Shown: in pieces, positions 19,812 to 29,169 of the stretch
How the letters are laid out: each line of letters begins with the position of its first letter
Position numbering within the stretch: the first letter of the stretch is position 1
Source of the DNA: Bryobacterales bacterium
Lineage (GTDB): Bacteria > Acidobacteriota > Terriglobia > Bryobacterales > Bryobacteraceae
Assembly: GCA_020852175.1 (NCBI GenBank)
Contig: JADZBH010000059.1
Location: forward strand, 26,356-90,355
Reading direction: 5' to 3'
DNA length: 64,000 bases
Position numbers and translations under genes: made by a program
The notes under the pieces: generated by a model
Told to the model about the DNA's origin: nothing
The model's input: only the letters and a program-made list of their open reading frames with translations
The model's database searches: none

Positions 19812-20354
19812 CTACACGCCGGGCTTCATGACGGCGATGTAGGGCAGATTGCGGTAGCGCTGCTTGTAGTCGAGACCGCAGCCGACGACGAAGTGGTCCG
19901 GGATTTCAAAGCAGCGGAACTCGATGGGCAGCGGCGCCAGGCGGCGCGAGGTGCGGTCCAGCATGGTGCAGACGCCGAGAGAATTGGGGGCGCGGCCGGC
20001 CAGCGTTTGCAGGAGATAACGGGCGGTGAGTCCCGAGTCGACGATATCTTCCACCAGCAGGACATCCTCGCCCTCGATGGGCTCGTCGAGGTCCTTGGCG
20101 ATGCGGACCAGGCCGCGGGAGTTGCGCGCCGAAGCAAAACTGGAGATGGCCAGGAAGTCGATCTTCACCGGTATGGCCAGGGCGCGGGTGAGCGCGGTGA
20201 GAAAGTAGACCGAGCCCTTCAGTACGCCGATCATCTTGAGGTCGCGGCCCCGGTAGTGTTCATCGATGGCGGCGGCGATCTCGCGGATCCGCGCGTTCAC
20301 CTGCTCTTCGGTGAACAGCACCCGTTCGATGGGCGGTGAGGCCGCACCGCTCAT
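19812..20354 (-). CDS. hpt: hypoxanthine phosphoribosyltransferase
   Basis: A 180-residue purine-salvage enzyme that converts hypoxanthine or guanine plus PRPP to IMP or GMP. The PRPP-binding motif V-E-D-I-V-D-S-G-L-T is at 101-110, the flexible-loop region S-S-F-A-S-A near 71, and the purine-binding D-H-F-V-V-G-C-G-L-D near 148. The start at M-S-G-A-A (20354) overlaps the upstream gene by 4 bases (ATGA), so hpt is probably translated by coupling with the kinase-like/nuclease-like fusion. Confidence 0.96.
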   Translation of the reverse strand: MSGAASPPIERVLFTEEQVNARIREIAAAIDEHYRGRDLKMIGVLKGSVYFLTALTRALAIPVKIDFLAISSFASARNSRGLVRIAKDLDEPIEGEDVLLVEDIVDSGLTARYLLQTLAGRAPNSLGVCTMLDRTSRRLAPLPIEFRCFEIPDHFVVGCGLDYKQRYRNLPYIAVMKPGV

Positions 20355-21304
20355 GCCGGCAGCACCTGTTCGCTCAAGCCGTGCTTGAAGACGAGGTTCT
20401 GGAAATCCTTCTGGTAGAAGACCTGGATGTTGATGCTGGGATAAAGGCTGCGCAGGCGTTTCACCTTGCGGTTCTTGCGTGTGACATGAGCCTGCTTCAT
20501 GGTGGTGAGCTCGACGTAAAGGTCGGGTTCCGGAAGATAGAAGTCCGGCGTGAAGAACTCGGTGGGTTTGCCGGCCTTGTCCCATTCGACGGGAAAGCTC
20601 TTGGGTTCGTACTCCCAGGCGATGCGGTAGAAATCGAGCAGGTTGGCGAAAACCTGTTCGCTGTGATTGGCGAAGGGGCGGGTGACGAGCGCGGCCGTGC
20701 CTGCCGGGGTAAGGCCGTGGCGCGAGAACTGAAGCCGCATCTCGAACTGGAGCTCGGCCTCGCGTTCGGGGGGCAGCAGGCCGTGCCGGAGAAGGCCCTG
20801 CGCGTAGGCGGCGCCTTCGATCATGTCCACGATCTGATCGGGTTCGAGGGTTTCGGCGTTGGCGATGAGGTCGTAACGGTCCGGCGGGATGGTGGCTCGG
20901 CCGAAACAGCGTTTGAGGGTCTGTTTCCGTTGGGCTTCCAGTTGGGCGAGCAGGGCGCGGGCGGGTTCGCGCTCCAGATGGTCGTCGAGCATGAGATTGC
21001 CCAGGCGGAAGTGTTCGGCCGCCACGGCACAGGCGCGCAGCGAGGCCGGAAAGCGCGGGACGATCAGTTCGACGCCGGGGAAGACGACACACAGATGGTG
21101 GCGGCGGGCGAGTTGCGCCAGCAGGCAGGTGAGGGCGTGGGGAAGGGCCTTGGCCGGGATGGCGGATTCCGAGCCGAACTCATCGTTGAGAAGCTGGCGC
21201 AGCTTCGATTCGGTGATCAACTCCAGTTGGAGCCGTTGCGCTGCGAGCCGCGCGAGCTGGTCCACGCGGCAACCGGGCTGGCCGGCAATTGCGATGACCG
21301 CCAT
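20351..21304 (-). CDS. fusion of a degenerate cytidylate-kinase-like domain and a PD-(D/E)XK-like domain
   Basis: A 317-residue protein. Residues 1-165 resemble the cytidylate-kinase-like P-loop family, but the P-loop reads G-Q-P-G-C-R-V-D (8-15) and lacks the Lys-Ser/Thr that binds phosphate, so kinase activity is doubtful. Residues 210-305 look like a PD-(D/E)XK nuclease core: F-F-T-P-D-F-Y-L-P (Asp254), then Y-V-E-L-T (Glu265), then a basic stretch R-K-N-R-K-V-K-R. The usual Lys after the Glu is shifted (Lys270). It leads an operon with hpt and has TATCAT 9 bases before its start. Its role is unknown; a nucleotide-sensing nuclease is one possibility. Confidence 0.65.
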   Translation of the reverse strand: MAVIAIAGQPGCRVDQLARLAAQRLQLELITESKLRQLLNDEFGSESAIPAKALPHALTCLLAQLARRHHLCVVFPGVELIVPRFPASLRACAVAAEHFRLGNLMLDDHLEREPARALLAQLEAQRKQTLKRCFGRATIPPDRYDLIANAETLEPDQIVDMIEGAAYAQGLLRHGLLPPEREAELQFEMRLQFSRHGLTPAGTAALVTRPFANHSEQVFANLLDFYRIAWEYEPKSFPVEWDKAGKPTEFFTPDFYLPEPDLYVELTTMKQAHVTRKNRKVKRLRSLYPSINIQVFYQKDFQNLVFKHGLSEQVLPA

Positions 21305-21313
21305 TCAATAGTG

Positions 21314-21319
21314 ATGATA
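21314..21319 (-). promoter_or_regulatory. TATCAT -10-like hexamer, 9 bases before the kinase-like/nuclease-like gene
   Basis: TATCAT (five of six bases of TATAAT) on the minus strand precedes the ATG at 21304 by 9 bases. Confidence 0.42.
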
Positions 21320-21371
21320 GCGTGCGAAGGGCGCTGGGAGAAGTGCGAAAGCCGTGTCATGCTGAAGGATC

Positions 21372-23057
21372 ATGCGAGTAACACGGCGGTCTGTCCTGCA
21401 AGCGGCGGCGAGCACGCTGGCGATTCCCCGGTGGGCGCTGGGCGCGCGGGCCATGCGGTTCGACGTGGCGGTGATTGGCGGCGGCATGGGCGGTTGCGCC
21501 GCCGCGCTGGCGGCCTGCCGGGCAGGACGGCGCGTGGTGATAACCGAGGAGACGGCCTGGATTGGCGGACAGTTGACGAGCCAGGGCGTCCCGCCGGACG
21601 AGCATCCCTGGATTGAACAGTTCGGCGGTACGCTGGCCTACCGGGCCTACCGCACGGCCGTGCGGCAGTACTACCGCGACCATTACCCGTTGACGCCGGA
21701 AGCGCGTGCGAACACGTTGCTGAATCCGGGCGGCGGCAGCGTCTCCCGCCTGACGCACGAGCCCCGCGTGTCGCTGGCCGTGCTGGAGGCGCAACTGGCG
21801 CCCTATGTGTCGGGCGGGCAGTTGGTGGTGCTGCTGCGCCACACGCCGGTGAAGGCAGACGTGGAGGGCGCCATCGTACGCGCCGTGACCGTGCGGGGCG
21901 AGGGCGGCGACCGGACGCTGGAAGCCTCCTACTTCATCGACGCCACCGAGCAGGGCGATCTGCTGCCGCTGACCCGCACCGAATATGTGACCGGCTTCGA
22001 GTCCAGGAGGAAGACCGGCGAGATGCACGCTCCCGCCGAGGCGCAGCCGGCCAATATTCAGTCCTTCACCGTGTGCTTCGCCATGGACTACCTGAAAGGC
22101 GAGGACCACACGATCGACCGGCCGGAGGAGTATGCCTTCTGGCGCGATTACATGCCGTCGTTGCAGCCGGTGAACTGGCCGGACAAGCTGTTGAGCTGGT
22201 CGATGAGCAATCCGCAGACGCTCGAACGGCGGCCGGTGTTCTTCACGCCCGAGGTGGACGCGCCGCAGCCGGCCGGGCTGAACCTGTTCCTCTACCGGCG
22301 GATCGCCAACCGGAGGAACCACGCCGCGGGGGCCTATGCGAGCGACATAACGCTGGTGAACTGGCCGCAGAACGATTACTGGCTGGGAAATCTGCACGAG
22401 GTGAGCGGGGAGGAGGCAGCGCGGCACCTGAAACGCGGAAAACAATTGAGCCTTTCCTTGTTGTATTGGATGCAGACCGAGGCTCCGCGTCCGGACGGCG
22501 GCGCGGGTTGGAAAGGGTTGCGGCTGCGAGGCGACGTGATGGGCAGCGAGGACGGGCTGGCGCTGTACCCGTACATTCGCGAATCACGGCGGATCGAGGC
22601 CGAGTTCACCGTGGTGGAAGAGCATGTGGGCACTGAAGCCCGGATGAAGGCGACGGGCAAGCGGCACGAGGAGGTGGCCGCCGAGGAGTTCGCCGATTCG
22701 GTGGGCGTGGGTAGCTACCGCATCGACCTGCACCCGAGTTCGGGCGGCGACAACTACATCGACGTGAGTTCGCTCCCGTTCCAGATTCCCATGGGCGCGC
22801 TGATTCCCAAGCGCGTGGAGAACCTGCTGCCGGGCGCGAAGAACCTGGGCGTCACGCACATCACGAATGGCTGTTACCGGTTGCACCCGGTGGAGTGGAA
22901 CATTGGCGAGGCGGCCGGAGCGCTGGCGGCCCATGCGCTGGCTACCGGCGCAAGGCCGCGCGCCGTGCGGGCCGACGCGAAAAAGCTGGCGGCGTTCCAG
23001 CGCGAGTTGGAAGGGCGCGGCGTGGAGTTGCGCTGGCCCCGTATCACGCCTCGCTGA
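21372..23057 (+). CDS. exported FAD-dependent oxidoreductase
   Basis: A 561-residue flavoprotein of the FAD_oxidored (PF12831-like) type. A twin-arginine-like signal (R-V-T-R-R-S-V-L-Q) is followed by a hydrophobic stretch, then the dinucleotide-binding V-I-G-G-G-M-G-G-C-A-A-A at 34-45. D-A-T-E-Q-G-D-L-L, common to this family, lies near 195-203, and the C-terminal FAD-contacting segment G-A-K-N-L-G-V-T-H is near 490. Such proteins are abundant in acidobacteria and planctomycetes; the substrate is unknown. It has a GAAGGA Shine-Dalgarno and is divergent from the kinase-like/nuclease-like gene. Confidence 0.85.
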   Translation: MRVTRRSVLQAAASTLAIPRWALGARAMRFDVAVIGGGMGGCAAALAACRAGRRVVITEETAWIGGQLTSQGVPPDEHPWIEQFGGTLAYRAYRTAVRQYYRDHYPLTPEARANTLLNPGGGSVSRLTHEPRVSLAVLEAQLAPYVSGGQLVVLLRHTPVKADVEGAIVRAVTVRGEGGDRTLEASYFIDATEQGDLLPLTRTEYVTGFESRRKTGEMHAPAEAQPANIQSFTVCFAMDYLKGEDHTIDRPEEYAFWRDYMPSLQPVNWPDKLLSWSMSNPQTLERRPVFFTPEVDAPQPAGLNLFLYRRIANRRNHAAGAYASDITLVNWPQNDYWLGNLHEVSGEEAARHLKRGKQLSLSLLYWMQTEAPRPDGGAGWKGLRLRGDVMGSEDGLALYPYIRESRRIEAEFTVVEEHVGTEARMKATGKRHEEVAAEEFADSVGVGSYRIDLHPSSGGDNYIDVSSLPFQIPMGALIPKRVENLLPGAKNLGVTHITNGCYRLHPVEWNIGEAAGALAAHALATGARPRAVRADAKKLAAFQRELEGRGVELRWPRITPR

Positions 23058-23068
23058 GCGGAGTGCTG

Positions 23069-24550
23069 CTATGGATGGAGAGGCGGCTGGTGCGGCGGCT
23101 GGGTTGCCTCCGGCGCGGGTGAGCCAGGCGTGGCTTTACGCCGCGCGGCCTGGCGTTCGGCGTAGCGCTGCACGGAAGGTTCGTTCAGGTTCCACGAAGG
23201 CTCATCGGGTGAGTTGGCCAGCCGGAGGGCGGCCAGCGTGGCGATGCGGGCGGCCAGTTGCATGTTCGCGTAATCGAGCTTCTGCCATTCATCGCCGGGC
23301 GCATGGTAGTCGGCGAAGGAAAAGCCCGGGGTGAGCGTGTGGGCCGGGATGCCCTGCAGGGCGAAGGGGAGATTGTCGCTGCGGGAGAAGAACTCCTCGT
23401 TGCCTTGTTTATTGACGAAGTACACGGCGCCCAGGTCGGCGGTGGCCTGCCGGACGGCATCGGTAACCGTGGAAAATCCTGAGCCGGTGATGGTCATCTG
23501 GCCGGGGCGCGTGTATTCGCCTTCTTCGGTGCGGCCGAACATTTCGAAATTCAGGTTGGCCGCGGTTCGGTCGAGCGGCCACAACGGATTCTTCACATAA
23601 TGTTTGGAACCGAGCATCCCTTTTTCCTCGCCCACGAAGGCGAGAAAGAGGATGCTTCGCTTTGGGCGCTCGGGCAGCGAGGCCAGCGCGCGGGCGGCTT
23701 CCAACAATACGGCGGTGCCGGAGGCATCGTCGTTGGCCCCGTTCAAGATGGGGTCGGCGGCGTTGTCCGGGCGCACGCCTTCATGGTCGTAGTGGGCGCT
23801 GAGAAGGATGGCCGCGGCCCCGAGCGCGGGGTCGCTGCCGCGCAGCAGGGCGGCGACGTTCCAGAGACGGGCGGGCGTGATGAGGGCCGGGGGCATGTGA
23901 AAGCGGGCCGTGGCGGCGCTGGCGGCCAGGGCCGCGGCCGGACCTGTGAGGATGACGTAGACGTACTTGCCGCGCGGCGGGCCGCCGGGCGTGATCAGGG
24001 CGCGCGGATTGAAGACGCCGGCTTTGCGCAGCGTGTCGTGCTCGTCTGGGATCAGAACGACGGCGGGCGGCGCGTTGCGCAGAATGCGGATGGCGTCGGC
24101 GATGGTGGAAGGCTTGGCCGATTCCAGACGCACGATGCGGCCTTCGGTTTCGCCCGGAGCCAGGTTGGCGATGGTGCCCTCGGCGTCGATGGATCCTCCG
24201 GCGGTGACGCGGAAAAATTTCGGGTCCACGGGAGCGCCGTCCAGGGTGAGTGTGATGCCGGTGGGGGCCGAATCGAGCACCTCCCAGTGGATGGTTTGAA
24301 AGTAGCCGTTGTCGCCCAGAGGTTCCAGATCGAGGGCGCGGAACTGGGAAGCGATGTATTCGGCGGCGATGTCGAGTCCGCGCGAGGGCGAGTCGCGGCC
24401 TTCCAGCAGGTCGCTTGCGAGAAAGGAGACATGCCCGCGCAGGCGTGCGGCGGTGATGGATTCCAACGCCGGGGGAATGGCGGGAGGCTGGTTGGATTGG
24501 GCGGCGGCGGCCGCGCACAGGAGCAGGGCCCAGAGGCCGCGGCGGTGCAT
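23069..24550 (-). CDS. exported M28-family zinc peptidase with PA-like insert
   Basis: A 493-residue protein with signal peptide (1-18). Metal ligands of the M28 di-zinc site are visible in order: S-A-H-Y-D-H, N-G-A-N-D-D-A-S-G, G-E-E-K-G, N-F-E-M-F and D-Y-H-A-P-G-D-E-W. Between residues about 120 and 235 lies a PA-like insert. It probably acts outside the cytoplasm as an aminopeptidase. The start at 24550 (M-H-R-R-G-L-W) begins the signal peptide. It converges on the FAD oxidoreductase gene with an 11-base gap. Confidence 0.9.
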   Translation of the reverse strand: MHRRGLWALLLCAAAAAQSNQPPAIPPALESITAARLRGHVSFLASDLLEGRDSPSRGLDIAAEYIASQFRALDLEPLGDNGYFQTIHWEVLDSAPTGITLTLDGAPVDPKFFRVTAGGSIDAEGTIANLAPGETEGRIVRLESAKPSTIADAIRILRNAPPAVVLIPDEHDTLRKAGVFNPRALITPGGPPRGKYVYVILTGPAAALAASAATARFHMPPALITPARLWNVAALLRGSDPALGAAAILLSAHYDHEGVRPDNAADPILNGANDDASGTAVLLEAARALASLPERPKRSILFLAFVGEEKGMLGSKHYVKNPLWPLDRTAANLNFEMFGRTEEGEYTRPGQMTITGSGFSTVTDAVRQATADLGAVYFVNKQGNEEFFSRSDNLPFALQGIPAHTLTPGFSFADYHAPGDEWQKLDYANMQLAARIATLAALRLANSPDEPSWNLNEPSVQRYAERQAARRKATPGSPAPEATQPPHQPPLHP

Positions 24551-24602
24551 GAAACCATGATGGCGGATGAGCGGCGCCTGGGTCCAGCAGGGGGTGTCCG
24601 TC

Positions 24603-25547
24603 TTAGCCAGCCAGCCTCCAGGCGAACCAGGCGAGGCCAATCATGAGGAGAGCCCAGGAAAGAAATCGGGGCTGGCCGAGGCGGCGCGCCAGCGTCGTGA
24701 GGGCGGCCAGCATGAGTGCGGCGGCGCATACCGAGCCGGCCAGCACGGTGGGAAGTGCGTAGTCGGCCGCGATCTGAAATTGCGTCAGGCCGAGCCCGTG
24801 AAAGGCTCCCAGGATGGCCACGATGAGCCAGCGCGCCCGCGAGCGGGGCAGGAAGAGAATCTCGACGCCAAGATAGGCGATGGTGAGGGCCGCGGCCATT
24901 TCCAGGAACCGCGGAGGAAGTTGCAGCGCTTTCATTCCAAACCAGTGGGCCGCGGCGGACTCACCGGCGGCGAAGGCGAGCCCCAGGATGGCGGCTTCGC
25001 CCCATGACGCGGCGGCCAGCGCGATGCCGAGCAGGAAGAGCCACTGCCAGGGCGAGGTGAAGGTTCTCCAGGCGGCGCCGCCCGACTGGCGCACGACGAT
25101 TTCCGCGGGAGTCAGCGGGCGGAAGCGGAGTTCGGCTTCGGGGAAGGAGAGGTCGAGCACCACCTGTTCAAACTTGCCCTCGCGCGTGGCGCGGAGAATG
25201 TGGACGTGGTTGGGAACCGTGGCCGCCGGGAGCGAGGACCGGACGGTGAGCAGGTCGGGCGGGGCGGGGAACTGGTAGGTGGCCGTGCACAGCAGGGCGT
25301 TTTCGGCCTCCACCACGCGGCAGTCTTCCGCCGTACGCGTGGGGCGGGCATCGCCTGAGCGGAACTGGACGCGGGCCAGAAGGTCGAGCCCGCGCGACGG
25401 ATCCGGCACCTCATACAGCGGGATGCGCAGTTCGTAGCGCAGTTGCGCGCCTTCAATCCGCGCCTCGCCGGTGGAAATGGAGACCGCGTGAGCGGCCAGG
25501 GGCGGCGCGGCGAGCAGCGCGAGCGATCCAAGAGCGGCGAATTTCAT
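24603..25547 (-). CDS. HupE/UreJ-like membrane protein with N-terminal exported domain
   Basis: A 314-residue protein with a signal peptide, an exported beta-rich domain (about 20-150) and six or seven C-terminal transmembrane helices with the G-x-x-H-G-L-G-L motif (A-F-H-G-L-G-L near 258). The His-containing membrane half resembles HupE/UreJ_2 proteins, some of which move nickel or cobalt; no hydrogenase or urease gene is nearby. The start at M-K-F-A-A-L overlaps the AI-2E gene by 4 bases, so both are co-translated. Confidence 0.78.
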   Translation of the reverse strand: MKFAALGSLALLAAPPLAAHAVSISTGEARIEGAQLRYELRIPLYEVPDPSRGLDLLARVQFRSGDARPTRTAEDCRVVEAENALLCTATYQFPAPPDLLTVRSSLPAATVPNHVHILRATREGKFEQVVLDLSFPEAELRFRPLTPAEIVVRQSGGAAWRTFTSPWQWLFLLGIALAAASWGEAAILGLAFAAGESAAAHWFGMKALQLPPRFLEMAAALTIAYLGVEILFLPRSRARWLIVAILGAFHGLGLTQFQIAADYALPTVLAGSVCAAALMLAALTTLARRLGQPRFLSWALLMIGLAWFAWRLAG

Positions 25548-26590
25548 GCGGGCAGCGCGGCCTGGCTCTTCTTGTAGCGGACCAGGATGAGCCGCAGCGT
25601 GGCCACGACGGGGATGGCCAGGAACATCCCGGTGATGCCGCCAATCTGTTCGCCGGCCAGGACGGCGAAGATGACCAGCAGCGGCGGCAGTTCCACGCCT
25701 GAGCCCAATAGCAGGGGCTGAAGGACATAGTCGAGGAACAGGCGGTAGCCGGCCAGGAAGAGGATGAGGGCAAGGAATCCGTCGTAACCCGAGACGGCGG
25801 CGACGATCAGGATGACAACGGCGGCGGTCAGCGTGCCCGCGACGGGAACGAATTCGCCGATGGCTCCGGCCAGGGCCAGCAGCACGGCGTAGGGAACGCC
25901 GAGCAGGGAGAGGCAAAGCCAGTAGGAGAGAAACGTGGACAGGCTGAGCAGCACCAGGGCGCGGACGTACTGAACCAGCAGGGTGTGGACGTCGTTCAGC
26001 AGGTCGTCCAGCGCGGCGCGGCGGGAGCCATCGGCGAAGGAGAGAATCGCGGCGCGGTATTCGGCGCCGTCCTTCAGGAAGAAGAAGCTGAGAATGGGGA
26101 CCAGAATCACGAAGACGATGTTGGACAGAAAGCTCAGTACCTGGCGGCTGAGAGAGCTGAGCAGCGGAAGCGATTCGCGCAGGTACTCCTCGACGCGGGC
26201 ATGGATCTCCGGGCCGAAGCGTGCGCGGTAGGGCAGAAGCCAGGCGGGCAGGGGGATGTTTTGGATGACGTTGGGATCGGAGATCACCTTGGGAATGCGC
26301 GAGGAGAGGCTGGCGGCTTCCTCGGCCAGTTGGGTGCCGATGGCCGAGGCCGAGAGCCCCAGCAGCAGCATGATGACGAGATAGAGCACCAGCAGGGAAA
26401 CAGCGGCCGGAAGGCGGGCGGGCCGGAACCGGTCGGCCATGCGCAGCAGGGGCGCGAGTAAGTAGGCCAGTAAGATGGCGCAGATGAAGATCAGCAGAGT
26501 GCGGCGAATCAGGTAGGCCGCGCCGGCGAGAGCGGCAATCGCCAGGACGGTCCAGGCGGCGCGCGCGGTGCGGCTGTCGATACCGAGCAT
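25544..26590 (-). CDS. AI-2E family transporter (PerM-like)
   Basis: A 348-residue permease with eight predicted membrane segments: two near the N-terminus, a large extracytoplasmic-type region (about 80-150), then a helix cluster with G-x-x-x-E-F-V-P-V-A-G-T. The family includes exporters of AI-2 and Na+(Li+)/H+ antiporters, so substrate cannot be assigned. TAGCAT lies 6 bases before the start. It heads a two-gene operon with the HupE-like gene and is divergent from the penicillin acylase gene over 46 bases. Confidence 0.88.
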   Translation of the reverse strand: MLGIDSRTARAAWTVLAIAALAGAAYLIRRTLLIFICAILLAYLLAPLLRMADRFRPARLPAAVSLLVLYLVIMLLLGLSASAIGTQLAEEAASLSSRIPKVISDPNVIQNIPLPAWLLPYRARFGPEIHARVEEYLRESLPLLSSLSRQVLSFLSNIVFVILVPILSFFFLKDGAEYRAAILSFADGSRRAALDDLLNDVHTLLVQYVRALVLLSLSTFLSYWLCLSLLGVPYAVLLALAGAIGEFVPVAGTLTAAVVILIVAAVSGYDGFLALILFLAGYRLFLDYVLQPLLLGSGVELPPLLVIFAVLAGEQIGGITGMFLAIPVVATLRLILVRYKKSQAALPA

Positions 26591-26596
26591 GGGGCT

Positions 26597-26602
26597 ATGC
26601 TA
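26597..26602 (-). promoter_or_regulatory. TAGCAT -10-like hexamer, 6 bases before the AI-2E gene
   Basis: TAGCAT on the minus strand at leaderless spacing from the ATG at 26590. Confidence 0.38.
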
Positions 26603-26636
26603 GCGCAGGCGGGGTTGTGGGATACTGCTTCCCATC

Positions 26637-29078
26637 ATGACCGCGACCGGTTTTCGCCGTTGGGCTGTGGTGTGCGCGTTGTGCGCGGCGGGCGCCTGGG
26701 CCGGGGAGATCACGCAACGGGGCCTGGAAAAACCCGTGGAAATCCTGCGGGACCGCTGGGGCGTACCGCACATCTACGCCTCGACGCAGCATGACCTGTT
26801 CTTCGCCCAGGGATGGGTGACGGCGCGGGACCGCCTGTTTCAGATCGACCTGTGGCGCCGCGTGAACAACGGAAGGCTGGCCGAGGTGTTGGGAGCGCAG
26901 GCTCTGCAACGGGACCGCATGGCCAGGCTGGTGCGCTACCGGGGCGATTGGAACGCGGAATGGCGGGCGTATGCGCCGGATGCGCGTGAGATCGGGACGG
27001 CTTTCGCGCAGGGGATCAACGCCTACATCGAAGGGCTGGGAGGAGTACGTCCCTTGGAGTTCCGCGTGGCCGGCTACGATCCGGGACGGTGGGAGCCCGA
27101 GGATGTGACGGGCCGCGTGGCGGGTCTGCTGATGACGCGCAACCTGTCGCGCGAGGTGAGCCGCGCCGTGGACATCCGGACGTTCGGACTGGCCCAGGTG
27201 CAGAAACTGTTGCCCGCCGAGCCGCCCGTGCCGCTGGTGGTACCGCACGGCCTGGACCTGGACCTGATCGAAGCGAATATTCTGCGCGTGTACAACGAGG
27301 CGATTTCGACCGTACAATTCCCCGAGCAGCCGGCGGCGCCGGGCGAGCGCAAGGGGCGTGGCGCGGCCGGAGCGCGGCGGCCAGGCGCGGGGCCCCAGCC
27401 GTACGCCCGGGTTTACTCCGAGGAGGAACAACGCCAGTGGGGCAGCAACAACTGGGCGGTGAGCGGGGCGCTGACCGCGACGGGCAAGCCGATGCTGGCC
27501 AGCGATCCGCACCGGCCCATCCTGATTCCCTCGCTGCGAAAAACGGTGCACCTGGTGGGGCCGGGGTGGAACGTGTTCGGCGCGGGCGAGCCGGCGCTGC
27601 CGGGCGTGGCGCTGGGGCACAACGAGGAAATCGGCTACGGGTTCACCATCGTGAACATCGACCAGGGCGATCTGTATGTGGAGAAGTTGAACGAATCCAA
27701 CCCGGACGAGTATTGGTACAAAGGCAAACTCCGAAAGATACAGGTAGTGCGCGAGCAGATTCCCGTGCGCGAGCCGGACGGGCGCTTGGTGCGCCGGACG
27801 GTGGAGTTGCGGTACACGGTGCATGGCCCGGTGATCGCGGAAGAGTTGGGCAAGCATCGCGCGTTCGCGTTGAAGTGGATTGGCGCGGAACCGGGCGGCG
27901 CGGGGTATCTGGGTGCGTTGTCGCTGGGCCGGGCGCGAAACTGGAGTGAGTTCTCGCGCGCGGCGGGCAACTACAAGGTACCCTCGGAAAATCTGATGTA
28001 TGCCGACCGCGAGGGCAACATCGGCTGGTTCGCCTCCGGACATGCCCCGGTGCGGAAGAATTGGGACGGCTTGCTGCCCGTGCCCGGCGACACGGGCGAG
28101 TTCGAGTGGGCAGGCGTGCTGCGTCCGGAACAACACCCGCAGATGCTGAACCCGGCGCAGGGGTGGATGGCGACGGCTAACCACGACATCCGGCCCCAGG
28201 GCTACAAGGAGCGGTTGGGGTTTGAGTTTTCCCCGGTGTTCCGGTTTCAACGCGTGGCTGAGACGCTGGCCGGACCGGGCGTGCTGCCTCTGGCCAGCGT
28301 GAGCGGGCGGGCGCGGTTGGAGACCCTGCCGAAACTGAGCCTGGAGGACATGATGGCCTTGCAACAGGATGTGGTGTCTCTTCCGGCACGGCGGTTTCAA
28401 CAGGTTGTGAACCGGGCCAGGCTGAAAGGTTTGAGCGCGGACGAACGGGATGTGGTGCGGCAGTTCCTCAAGTGGGACACCCGTCTGTTGGAGACATCGG
28501 TGGAGGCCATGGTGTTTGAACTGTGGCTCGGCAAACTGCACGCGGCGGTATTCGGCCCGGCGATTGGACCGAAGGTGTCGCGGACAGTGCTGCTGGAGGA
28601 GTTGGAACGGCGTCCGGACGCCGCCGTATTGCTGCGTACACTGCGCATGACCATGCACGACCTGACGGCCTCGCGCGGGGCCGACCGGAAAAAGTGGACT
28701 TGGGGCGGGGTGCACCGGGCTGCCTTCCGCCACCCCCTGGGCGTGCGGGCCTGGAACCGGGGGCCCGTGGCGCGTCCCGGCGACGGAGACACCGTGAACG
28801 CCACGGGCGGGGCGAACTTCCGGCAGACTTCGGGAGCCTCGTTCCGCATGGTGCTAGACCTGTCGGATTGGGACAAAAGCATGATGACGAATGCGCCGGG
28901 CGAGGTGGGAGACCCATCCAGCCGCCACTACTCGGATCTGCTGGCGGACTGGGCGAAGGGCCAGTATCATCCGATGCCGTTTACGCGGAAGGCCGTGGAG
29001 GAGGCGGCCGAAGAGACGCTGCACCTGCTGCCTCCGGTGGTGGCCGAGGCTGCAAGAGGGAGAATACGGAGCCGATAA
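26637..29078 (+). CDS. penicillin acylase family protein (Ntn hydrolase)
   Basis: An 813-residue exported Ntn-hydrolase precursor. A signal peptide (1-22) is followed by an alpha-chain region with D-R-W-G-V-P-H-I-Y. The self-cleavage site W-G-S-N-N-W has Ser270 as the new beta-chain N-terminal nucleophile. The spacer just before it (about 225-262) is Arg/Gly/Pro-rich. Downstream A-D-R-E-G-N-I-G-W and N-A-T-G-G-A-N-F-R match the family. It probably hydrolyses an amide such as an N-acyl amino acid or acyl-homoserine lactone; the specificity is not visible. It is divergent from the AI-2E gene. Confidence 0.93.
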   Translation: MTATGFRRWAVVCALCAAGAWAGEITQRGLEKPVEILRDRWGVPHIYASTQHDLFFAQGWVTARDRLFQIDLWRRVNNGRLAEVLGAQALQRDRMARLVRYRGDWNAEWRAYAPDAREIGTAFAQGINAYIEGLGGVRPLEFRVAGYDPGRWEPEDVTGRVAGLLMTRNLSREVSRAVDIRTFGLAQVQKLLPAEPPVPLVVPHGLDLDLIEANILRVYNEAISTVQFPEQPAAPGERKGRGAAGARRPGAGPQPYARVYSEEEQRQWGSNNWAVSGALTATGKPMLASDPHRPILIPSLRKTVHLVGPGWNVFGAGEPALPGVALGHNEEIGYGFTIVNIDQGDLYVEKLNESNPDEYWYKGKLRKIQVVREQIPVREPDGRLVRRTVELRYTVHGPVIAEELGKHRAFALKWIGAEPGGAGYLGALSLGRARNWSEFSRAAGNYKVPSENLMYADREGNIGWFASGHAPVRKNWDGLLPVPGDTGEFEWAGVLRPEQHPQMLNPAQGWMATANHDIRPQGYKERLGFEFSPVFRFQRVAETLAGPGVLPLASVSGRARLETLPKLSLEDMMALQQDVVSLPARRFQQVVNRARLKGLSADERDVVRQFLKWDTRLLETSVEAMVFELWLGKLHAAVFGPAIGPKVSRTVLLEELERRPDAAVLLRTLRMTMHDLTASRGADRKKWTWGGVHRAAFRHPLGVRAWNRGPVARPGDGDTVNATGGANFRQTSGASFRMVLDLSDWDKSMMTNAPGEVGDPSSRHYSDLLADWAKGQYHPMPFTRKAVEEAAEETLHLLPPVVAEAARGRIRSR

Positions 29079-29082
29079 CAAT

Positions 29083-29101
29083 TGGTAGCAGCGAGCTACC
29101 A
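29083..29101 (+). other. 7-bp stem-loop between the acylase and haem-binding genes
   Basis: Arms 29083-29089 and 29095-29101 pair perfectly around a 5-base loop. No T-run follows, so a simple intrinsic terminator is not supported. It may be an RNA-stability or attenuation element. Confidence 0.3.
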
Positions 29102-29169
29102 TATGGGTATCCGGTGCGGAACGCAACAATCCGCGTAACACCTGCGGTCTGAGGTTCGTCCCATGGAAA

